Positions 56,065 through 64,000 of a DNA stretch of 64,000 bases are shown piece by piece. Source of the stretch: Dipteris shenzhenensis. Lineage: Eukaryota; Polypodiophyta; Polypodiopsida; Gleicheniales. Location: NCBI GenBank assembly GCA_047967505.1, contig CM106538.1; one strand, given 5' to 3'. Under the pieces are notes generated by a model that was given only the letters and a program-made list of their open reading frames with translations, was not told the origin of the DNA and made no database searches. Numbering within the stretch: position 1 is the first letter of the stretch; every line of letters starts with the position of its first letter. The translations under genes and the position numbers were made by a program.

Positions 56065-56268
56065 TTAACTGGATGGCAACAGTTTTGATGGGCCACCATC
56101 CATGTGAGGCATCATTTGAGACCATTGCATTGATGTGATCGTACTTCCAACCATTTGATCATGAAAGATGCTTGCATTGGCAATTTCACATGCCTCATCT
56201 CTTCTTATTGGTAGGAGGGTAGCATCAACCACATCCATTATGTGTTTCATTGCTTGCTTTCCCCTCAA
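56065..56268 (-). CDS. Unrecognised short frame in TE-E
   Basis: The 67-residue frame reads MRGKQAMKHIMDVVDATLLP and SIFHDQMVGSTI. It is absent from TE-E copy 1, which is deleted here. Nothing more can be said. Confidence 0.2.
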   Translation of the reverse strand: MRGKQAMKHIMDVVDATLLPIRRDEACEIANASIFHDQMVGSTITSMQWSQMMPHMDGGPSKLLPSS

Positions 56269-56299
56269 ATTTGGATCTTAGGATGCATATGCATCTTGC

Positions 56300-56666
56300 C
56301 GTGATCATTGCACTGCAGATGCCATGGTGAGGAGAGAGTGAGAGAAGATCTAACAACCATACCAAAATTGAGTGAACGATGTGTTATTGAAGCCTTTATT
56401 TACAACATGCTCATGCAAATTACACCATCTTAGAATTTACCCAACTATTTTGATTGTGGATTGACCATGATCGATTAATTGTACAAATAGAACAGCCAAA
56501 GTCTGGCAAATTGTCACATTTGTTTTAAAGATACATGTCATAGTAATTTTTAAATCCACGTGTACAATTCAAGGACATTACAAATTTGGCAATCAAAATT
56601 GTGATCATATGAGTCAAGCTAAAAAAAGATGAAGCTTATGTTCAAAAACATGTCTTCGTTTCCTCA
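56300..56666. other. AT-rich noncoding part of TE-E
   Basis: I see no coding, repeat or RNA feature here. Confidence 0.4.
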
Positions 56667-56671
56667 ATGGG

Positions 56672-56872
56672 TCACATTGCCACATCCTCATATACATTGA
56701 AACTATGCCATTTTGTCAAAATTGCTCCCATGGTAGGTCTCTCCTTTGGATCAATCCTGCATATCAAGTTTCCACAATCAACCAATAGCTTGAGTGCAAT
56801 GTCTCCCTTCACCGAGTTGTCTCTAAGAGCTTCTACACCATCTATGAGAAAGCTGGCAATTTTCCTAAACAT
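56672..56872 (-). pseudogene. Protein kinase C-terminal fragment
   Basis: The minus strand reads LVDCGNLICRIDPKERPTMG followed by AILTKWHSF. The C-x-x-x-DP-x-x-RPTM pattern is the last subdomain (XI) of many plant kinases. No upstream kinase domains are present, and the fragment abuts the CACTA-D terminus. It is probably a host gene fragment caught in mobile DNA. Confidence 0.45.
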
Positions 56873-56929
56873 CCAACACTACAAGACATGAGTTGCTTTC
56901 TGATAGCAATACCGACGCTAAATACGAAG

Positions 56930-57185
56930 AATTTTCTTTTTAAACAAGTGGAAAGTGTTGTAATGTCCATCGGTGTGGACGTCACAAAGAAACCATCGGT
57001 ACAAGAGTTGGTGTCACCATCGCGATAAAATATGGCCCACAATATTGATGTGAGCATCGGTGTAATAATCGATATATATCGACTCTACAGTGTCAATACA
57101 GGCATCGATATATACCAGTGTTTTTACAGAAGCTAAAAAAACTTTGTGGGGCAGGATGGGGCTTGTTTACCCCACATAATATTTT
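56930..57185. repeat. CACTA-D subterminal repeats
   Basis: CATCGGTGT/CATCGGTAC-type units occur about five times, together with AATCGATATATATCGA and CATCGATATATACC. The stem GTGGGGCAGG...CCCCACATAAT lies near 57157-57180. Confidence 0.6.
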
Positions 57186-57436
57186 TTTTCATTAAAATCA
57201 TGATTAAATGTTACAAATGAGGAGGTGCACATTACAATTTTGCAAAAAGAAGGTCTACAAAGTAATGGAAAATATGCCAAAGCAATGAGCTACAAAATGG
57301 AAAAAGTACCAAACTCCAAAATGGCAAATCCACCAAAGTAATGCGCTAATGTGCTATAGAATGGCAAAAGTGTCGAATGCTCTATAAAAGGGCACATGTG
57401 TCCAAACACTGAATGACTAATGACCTATCTATCCTA

Positions 57437-59006
57437 CTATTTCTCCTCCTCATCCTCCTCGCCCTCCTTACCCTCGATCTCTTTATGTGTGCCTGATCCC
57501 TTGCTCTCCTCTTCTGCGAACCTAACCGCTTCTTCTTTAGATACAATCACCTCCCTCCGGATCTTTGGATGGGTCGAACGTGCTTCCCTAAGAATGAAAC
57601 AAGTTAGAAAATCTAAGAGCTTCGATTGTAAGACAATGGTGATAGTCAAATGATAAAGAAGAGGAATAGGGTATACTCACATGATGCACCGCCACCCTTT
57701 TCTAATTGATGTGGACTCCTTCTCTCTCCTTCTCCTTAAACCATGCCTTGGCTCCAATCCTAAATGCCCTTCTGTACTCCTCGTTGTCTAGAGGCCTTCC
57801 AATCATAGATTCCTATGGATCCAAATTCAATTAGCTTGATATGAATGACAAGACATTTGAATGATTGAACATATTAAAAATTCTGTAGAAGATAAATGTA
57901 TACTTACCACCCATGCCTCTTTGCCGATTCTGCCACCACTCCGGAGGTGCAAAGGACCTACAGTCTCCAGGCGTATCCTTGCCACCCTCTACTCAGGCTC
58001 AAATGCATTTGGATTCTCCTTGTAATCCTTCTTCCCTCTCTTCCAATCCTTCGGGTCTGCCCACCCTGGCTTGTGCTTGCCCTCCTTAACAGCATCCCTT
58101 AATTCATATTTACAAGACTTAAGGAGCTCCCCCATGCAAGTAAGCATGGCATTTTGATCAAACTCATACCCTTTAGGATTTGGAAATTGTATCTTGAGGG
58201 CATCTATGAAGGCATCCTTGGCTTTATTATCTTGTTGGTTCCAAGGTTTGAATATATCCTTGGGGAAGTGGGTGCTCACCAACCTCCTCATTTATCTTGT
58301 GACCGCCTTCCCTTCATCATCCTGTATTACCTCCCCAAGGTTGTTCACTGATCTATAGGATAGTTCCTCGAGCAAAACAAAGTCCTAAGGATGCGTGGTG
58401 GATCTAGTAGTAGAGCTAAAGTGAGGGGTGGAGCAAGCGCTGAAGGAGTGAGAAGTAAGGGACTGAGTGGTCTCTGAGGTGTTGTGGCCTGTGAGTGGAG
58501 AGGGCAAGGGATGAGACTGGTATTGCATCTCATGATATAGGGGAGACCTAGAGTGGTGGGAGTGTGTAGAGTCCCGTCTACATCTCTCATGCCACCATAG
58601 CAACCTCGACCCTTACTACTCTTTCTAGACCTACGATGGGTATGCCCAAGTGATGATCCCTTGGAGGGAGCTAAAAGGGAAAGTTGTCGAGTAGGTAAAG
58701 TCATCGATATCCCTAATCTACCCCCAAGGGGTCTAGTATAGGGAATAGTGGAGGTCCCCACTGGGATAGGAGAGAGAAGAATCTCACTGCTTCTGCATTG
58801 GTCATGGTTGCGACAAACTCATCGGGACTCTCAATGAAGCCATGGGCTGCTAACAAAGGGGTTCCCCGAGGAGAAGTCCCATGAGGAGTGGGCCCAGGAG
58901 GAGTCCACCCAGGGGTAGTCCCTTGAGGAGTCAACTGAGTGGAATCGAATTCCTCTAGATAGTAGAGCCCATGATGTCTCCTCCTACGAGGGGGCATCAT
59001 GATCAC
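57437..59006 (-). pseudogene. tnpA-like gene of CACTA-D (plant transposase 24-like)
   Basis: From the 5' side: MMPPRRRRHHGLYYLEEF and GTPLLAAHGFIESPDEFVAT (58713-59006); a His/Arg/Ser-rich region (58345-58761); then MRRLVSTHFPKDIFKPWNQQ and KPGWADPKDWKRGKKDYKEN (57989-58291); and an acidic coiled end (57437-57649, EGKEGEEDEEEK). The W-x-D-P-K-x-W segment resembles the small CACTA DNA-binding protein family (PF03004-like, from memory). Frames change between the parts, by introns or decay. Such proteins bind the subterminal repeats. A related stretch lies at 27742-28053. Confidence 0.5.
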
Positions 59007-59789
59007 GGAGTAAGTGCTCTCTAGATGTGCGACGTGATGCCATGTCTAATTTTGGGGGATTGGACAAAGATAGACACAAACAAGAAAACAAACACAAACA
59101 TAAGAGTGGGCAAGAAGCAAAAAAAGCATACCATACTTACACTTTACCTAAAAGACAATTTACGACTTAGAACTCAAGTTCAATTTATTAAAACTCTGAA
59201 AATACAATTTACTTAAGAGTTCATCATATATTATCATATATCTCCATAAATACATTACCATATGTATCCAAAAGAGCATTTATATACAAAATTTATACCA
59301 AAAGAGTGTTCATATACAAAACTTTTCGCAAAAATAGTATTCATAAACAAAACTCATCTCCAAAAGAGACATTCTTATGAATATGCTAAAGAGAGGAGGA
59401 GGTCTACTACTCTGCATTACTATCACTCATACTATCATCCTCCTCATGGATAAACGGTTCACTTGGGACCTCATCTTTCACGTCTTCTAATATATATTGA
59501 AACTCTTCTTGGACGATGTACCCACGGTCCAAGAAGATGTCTACACAAACCATGATGTCTTTAATAGTCTCCTCCTTGTTAATTTGTAGTTTGAAGAAAT
59601 TTCCCCAAAGCTTGCAGAGATCTCATAGGTTGGTTCAAGTGACCCTCAGGTAATGCTACTCTCATGACAATCAGTCTCAACCCCACCCGCACTCTTGCAC
59701 TTTGACATTAAACTATATCCAATCTACATCATGCACAATTTTTTATTCTACATGTGATAGCAAAGTATCCATGTGAATGGTGGCAACAT
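59007..59789. other. CACTA-D interior without recognised gene
   Basis: Weakly similar to 33560-34350 in CACTA-C. Near 59255-59365 a unit like AAAAGAG(C/T)(A/G)TTCATATACAAAA is repeated about four times. No gene is seen. Confidence 0.45.
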
Positions 59790-59794
59790 GGGGA

Positions 59795-60135
59795 TGTTGA
59801 GATATGGTGCCATGAGCACATATTAGAGGCTAAGGTATGGTATAGGAATGTATTAAAGTAGCCATCCTAGCATGTGGACTACATGATGTGGAGATGTGGA
59901 TCAAGGATATCCATAAGGAGAAATGTGGATGAGAGGATCCCACAAGTGTTGACTATTCTAAGGGCACTCTCTATATAAGAGGCCTATCATGTATTGTTGA
60001 TATATAGATTTGAAATAGATTGATTCATAGTTTCTCATCATCTCTTTCATGGAGTTTCTTATATGCTTTGAGCCTCTGTAGTCCTTATGCTCATCTAGTT
60101 GCACTAGGTTTAGCACGATCTTACATTCTTTGACA
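59795..60135 (+). repeat. LARD-2 left LTR
   Basis: 341 bases. A TATA box TATATAA at 59972-59978 lies in the middle, the usual place for an LTR promoter. Confidence 0.9.
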
Positions 60136-60147
60136 TGGTATCAGAGC
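60136..60147 (+). promoter_or_regulatory. LARD-2 primer-binding site
   Basis: TGGTATCAGAGC directly after the left LTR, complementary to initiator-Met tRNA. Confidence 0.9.
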
Positions 60148-61972
60148 ATAGGTTTAGCTAAACCTAGATTTAGATTGAGGGAGTTCATGAGTGCGCATTT
60201 CGTCCTTCTTTTATGATAGCAACTTCTTGAGATATCTTGGAGAAGGAGATTAGTGAGACTCTGAGGAATGTTCTAGAGAGACTATATCTCAATCCTAGTC
60301 TATGATCGGTCCAGTGAGCCATCCTCCCATAGTTCAAATCCTTAGTCATTTGAACAAACAGTTTCAGCACCTTCAGTCCAATGTGGCTCCAATAAGGTGG
60401 CTCTATCAAAGGCAGCATTCAGTCCAATGCGACTCCACTAAGGCGGCTCTCATCCCTCTATAACTAAGCGACCTACCAGCATCTACAAGGGAGATTTCTA
60501 TGACGTCCAGCCATAGCACCTCATGAGTGGCCAGCACTTTCAAGCTCATATGGCTACAACCTTAGCAGATGATCCCTAGATTAAGGAGGCACGAAAAGAT
60601 AGCAAGAATGTGCCCTATCTTTATAAATTAGCGAGGCGGCATGTGAAAAAGCTTTAGCATTCGCAGCAGGGTCCTGGAGGTGGCTCTGGGGTTTGCTCAG
60701 CCTAGCTTTGCTAAACATTGAGGAGCTCCAAGGGTCTAGAAAAGGCTCACCACCTTAAAGGGCCACCCATGAGATAATAGCGACTCCACCTCAGTGCCTC
60801 TTAAGAGAACTTGCTCCTCTAACTAGTAGCTCGCAACGTGCAGCACCTAAGCAACCCACCACACGACTCCAGCGATAGAAGCAAGCAGCAAACAAATAGG
60901 AGCCTCCAGCCTGCCACAATGCAAACTCTCCTTCTCAACCCAAACGTCTCCTGGTCTGAACAGCCACGCTCCATCCTCGCTCCATCGCCTCCTACGCTCA
61001 GCAAACGGCCCACCTTCGAGCAACCCATAGGATGGATCAGCCAGCCACCATGATGTGCGCAACTTCCAGCCACTCACAAGCTCACGCTTCTCCTGTCATC
61101 GTCATCAATGAAGCCTTTGCAACCCACCTTCCTGCAAAGATCACTAAGGCTAGACCTTAGGACACATGGCAACCCCTTGACTGACACGTGTCAAGATATG
61201 ATGTGACCAGGATTAGGTTTGTTAAACTTTGGGTTAGACTCATTTGGTTAAAAGTATGACACATGGCAGGATAAGTCTTTACCTTAGTTAAGTGTAGTTA
61301 ACCTTGGTGTGGTCACTAGGACATAGGGTTGGATTATGGTTGAGTCAGGCCACCCTAGGTTTGGTCATTGGTCAAGCAACCCACACTAAACCATGGTTAG
61401 GTTTAGGATCAGGATTAGTTAAAAGTGCCACATAAGTATGTGCCTTCTAAGCACACAGCCTCTTGTTAAGTGCAATTTGGAATTCAGCATGTGAATCCCT
61501 ATGCCATATCATCAAGGCCCACTCCAAGAAGAATTTGCATGCACTCCAAAAAGGAAAAGTGATCGCCTTATTGAGATCTACACGCCTTTCAAGTCAGAAT
61601 CATTAGACACTGCCATTGAAGCAAAACAAAGCTCATGGTAAGACCTTTGCAACAAATGGAAAAGTGATGCATGAATGCAAAAAGCATGCCAAAAGCACAA
61701 GTGCATGAGATAGCCATAGCATAGAACATGGCATCCACACATAAAGCATTAAGGCACAAAGCATCATACATCAAGCTACATCAGACAAAGAAGAGAATGC
61801 CATCAACAACATGTATTGAGAAGCAAAAACCTTGCCACCTTTAGCCCACACGTTTGTAAATCAAACCTGACCACCTGAGAGTAGCCATGTAAGCACCCAA
61901 GGGAGGATTTGATCTTGTAACTCACATTTGACCACCTTGCAATAGCCAATGGATCATGGCACCAAGGGGAGG
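60148..61972. other. LARD-2 internal region, noncoding
   Basis: No retroviral-type protein motif is present in any frame. Many CAAAGCAT/GCATGCCAAA-like short repeats lie at 61640-61790. The last nine bases before the right LTR form the purine primer. Confidence 0.6.
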
Positions 61973-62313
61973 TGTTGAGATATGGTGCCATGAGCACATA
62001 TTAGAGGCTAAGGTATGGTATAGGAATGTATTAAAGTAGCCATCCTAGCATGTGGACTACATGATGTGGAGATGTGGATCAAGGATATCCACAAGGAGAA
62101 ATTTGGATGAGAGGATCCCACAAGTGTTGACTATTCTAAGGGCACTCTCTATATAAGAGGCCTATCATGTATTGCTGATATATAGATTTGAAATAGATTG
62201 ATTCATAGTTTCTCATCATCTCTTTCATGGAGTTTCTTATATGCTTTGAGCCTCCGTAGTTCTTATGCTCATCTAGTTGCACTAGGTTTAGCACGATCTT
62301 ACATTCTTTGACA
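61973..62313 (+). repeat. LARD-2 right LTR
   Basis: 341 bases, about 98.5 percent identical to the left LTR by eye; followed by GGGGA. TATATAA lies at 62150-62156. Confidence 0.9.
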
Positions 62314-62910
62314 GGGGATGCGGGTTGGGTTTACAGAAGACTTTCAGGGAGGAGGTCATTCCATTTATGATCTGTTGGAAAGAAACAACCAAATATGGGC
62401 ATATAAAACACATTATAAATCATAGTAGGACACTCATACAAGAACTATAAAAAAATTCAGGGTACAAACAATTACAAACAAAAAAATTCAGGGACCTACA
62501 AAAAATCACATTCACTACTATTCAAAATAGTAAGGGTACCAACAAGCCAATATCTTTCGAAATGATAATTCTAAAAAAATTTATTGCATCCACTCTCCTT
62601 TATTCTGCAATCTTTGCCAATCACATCCCCTATCACCCTATCTACTTTTTCCTCCTCAGCTCTTATACGTTTGATTCTTTGCTTTCCCTTCTCCGCTTCA
62701 TCCTCCTTTAATATTTAAAGTCTCTCCTCCTCTCTTCTTTGTCTCACACCACTCCCTTACTATATCGCTCACTGTTCCCTTTCGATATATTTTTCGTTCC
62801 CTTCTCATTGCTCTCTTGTCATTCCGTTCTCGTCGTTCCCCTCCTTCCACTCCATCCACTCTGCTATTGCTCATTGCTCCCTTCTCGTCGATGTCTCTCT
62901 TGTACTCCCA

Positions 62911-63168
62911 ATGGCCCCTAGCAAAGAAGCTCTACTAGCATACTTGAAGGAGTTGTACTATCAGTATTATGATAGAAAGGATTGGGAGGTATATGTACCA
63001 TCGCTCCCTAGGGTGCATCTATGTCACTCCACATATGGTGCAGGCATGGATTATTCTAACCAGGACAAGATAGATCACAAAATCCTCAAGGATTCTATTG
63101 AGTGTATGTTGAGCTACATCAAAGAGGAAGGCCACATGCCCAAGGAAACACCTTGGAGTAAGGAGTAA
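62911..63168 (+). CDS. Unrecognised 85-residue frame in CACTA-D
   Basis: The frame starts MAPSKEALLAYLKELYYQYY after a C/T-rich leader (about 62700-62900) and has balanced composition (CHSTYGAGMDYSNQDKIDHK). It is followed in frame, after a TAA, by a Lys-rich stretch. It could be the first exon of the CACTA-D transposase, whose later exons would lie outside the window. The family is not recognised. Confidence 0.35.
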   Translation: MAPSKEALLAYLKELYYQYYDRKDWEVYVPSLPRVHLCHSTYGAGMDYSNQDKIDHKILKDSIECMLSYIKEEGHMPKETPWSKE

Positions 63169-63259
63169 AAGAAAAAATAAGTAAAGGACAAGAAGAACAA
63201 GAAAGATGACAAAGGAGAGGGTAGCACTTCATCGAAGACCAAAGTATTATAGAGTACTC

Positions 63260-64000
63260 TAATTTGGAGAATGTATTTACAGTTTCTGGTATATGAGAGG
63301 GAGAGAGGAGAAAAGACAGGGGAAAGAGAGGTGAAAAGAGAGGATAAAGAGGAGGAAAAGAGGGAAAAGAGAGGTGAAAAGAGAGAAAAGAGAGGGGTTC
63401 AAGAGGATGTGAAAATAAGAAAAAGCGAAAAGGATAGGAGTGAAGCAAAAGAGAGGATGGAAGAGGAAATAAGAGAAGAGAGGAGAACAGAGGGGAGAAG
63501 AGAGGAAATAAGAGAAGAGAGGAAAAGAGAGAGAAAGAGAGGAAAAGAGAGGGGAGAAAGAGAGGAAAAGAGAGGAAAAGAGAGGAGATAAGAGAGAGAA
63601 GAGAGATAAGAGAGGAAATAGAAAGAGAGGAGATAAGAGAAGATAGGAGAAGAGAGGGGAGAAGAGAGGAAATAAGAGGAAATAAGAGGGGAGAAAAGAG
63701 AGGAAAAAATAGAGATAAGAGAGGAAATAAGAGAAAAGAGAGACGATAAGAGAAGAGAGGAGAAGAGAGGAAATAAGAGGGGAGAAGAAAGGAAATAAGA
63801 GAAGATAGGAAAAGAGAGGGGAGAAGAGAGGAAAAGAGAGGGGAGAAAGAGAGGAAAAGAGAGGATGGAAGAGGAAAATAGAGGGGAGGAAAAGGGAAAA
63901 GAGAGGAAAGAGAGGAGAAAAGATAGAAAAGAGAGGAGCAAAAGCGAGGAGAAAATATAGAAAAGAGGGGAGAAAAAGAGAGGAGAAAATAGAGATGAAA
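63260..64000 (+). repeat. Purine-rich (GAGAGGAAA)n satellite in CACTA-D
   Basis: Almost pure A/G sequence of AGAGAGGAAAAGAGAGGGGA units extends to the window end. It corresponds in position to 34500-35690 in CACTA-C. Open frames on both strands are due to composition. Confidence 0.85.

Larger units (their letters stand above)
59795..62313 (+). mobile_element. LARD-2: small LTR element without gag-pol, recent
   Basis: The two 341-bp LTRs (59795-60135 and 61973-62313) start TGTTGAGATATGG, end TTCTTTGACA and differ at about five positions. The target duplication is GGGGA (59790-59794 and 62314-62318). TGGTATCAGAGC (60136-60147) follows the left LTR and AAGGGGAGG precedes the right one. The 1.8-kb interior has no gag or pol motif and no convincing gene; the best open frames (60819-61077) have no recognisable features. 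It is mobilised in trans if at all. Confidence 0.9.
56877..64000 (+). mobile_element. CACTA-D: CACTA element running off the window
   Basis: The start CACTACAAGACATGAG at 56877 is a classical CACTA terminus. Subterminal repeats (CATCGGTGT, ATCGATATATATCGA) and a GTGGGGC...CCCCAC stem follow to about 57185. The minus-strand tnpA-like gene and purine-rich satellite match CACTA-C in order. LARD-2 is inserted at 59795. The transposase gene and right end lie outside. Confidence 0.7.

Noticed and set aside
59795-62313. A complete copia or gypsy element
   Set aside because: The interior has no gag, protease, integrase or reverse transcriptase motif in any frame.

Overview
The window looks like plant nuclear DNA, most likely from a fern. 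The main reason is one intact, uninterrupted 653-codon squalene-hopene cyclase gene of bacterial type (45152-47113, minus). Among land plants I know this family from ferns, mosses and lycophytes but not from seed plants. Plant-type TTTAGGG-like repeats and a dense nest of plant transposon families fit the same origin. The species is not determined. No prokaryotic operon, rRNA, tRNA or CRISPR array was recognised.

Apart from the cyclase, almost everything recognisable is mobile DNA. From left to right: the 3' half of a CACTA transposon (CACTA-A, 1 to about 2600) lies inside a Ty1/copia element (copia-A). Copia-A is itself split within its integrase codons by a 13,474-bp element, here called element G (3076-16549). 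Element G has near-perfect 25-bp inverted ends, a 4-bp target duplication (CAAT), and related subterminal motifs at both ends. It carries a decayed gene with a DUF7869-like, possibly DDE-type domain (minus strand), a second decayed gene of unknown family (plus strand), a telomere-like tract, 17 copies of a 12-bp palindrome (TTGCGYRCGCAA), and a 2-kb GC island with strong strand asymmetry. Copia-A resumes at 16550-18400 and is broken again by a short inverted-repeat element (MITE).

At 19867-26690 lies a decayed Ty3/gypsy element on the minus strand. Its integrase gene is split by a small LTR element without gag or pol (LARD-1, 20394-22594, target duplication ATCCA). At 26880-30213 come fragments of a composite repeat (TE-E), a second DUF7869-like gene copy, and another MITE of the same family inside that copy. 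CACTA-C (about 31640-38524) holds tnp2 remnants, a tnpA-like region and a purine-rich satellite. A quiet stretch with a third MITE and a TC/CA microsatellite leads to the cyclase gene.

To the right, TE-E appears again (48632-56872), interrupted by an almost complete copia element (copia-B, 50037-55666) with two LTRs, primer-binding site, polypurine tract and 5-bp target duplication. The homologous TE-E copy near 27.33 kb preserves the empty site. CACTA-D starts at 56877 and runs off the window. It contains a tnpA-like gene, a second small LTR element (LARD-2, 59795-62313, target duplication GGGGA) and another purine-rich satellite.

The nesting gives relative ages: copia-A is older than element G and than its MITE; gypsy is older than LARD-1; TE-E is older than copia-B; CACTA-D is older than LARD-2. 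The LTR pairs of copia-B and LARD-2 differ at only a handful of positions, so they are recent. Coordinates of target duplications and ends were read directly. Family names rest on remembered motifs, since no database search could be run.
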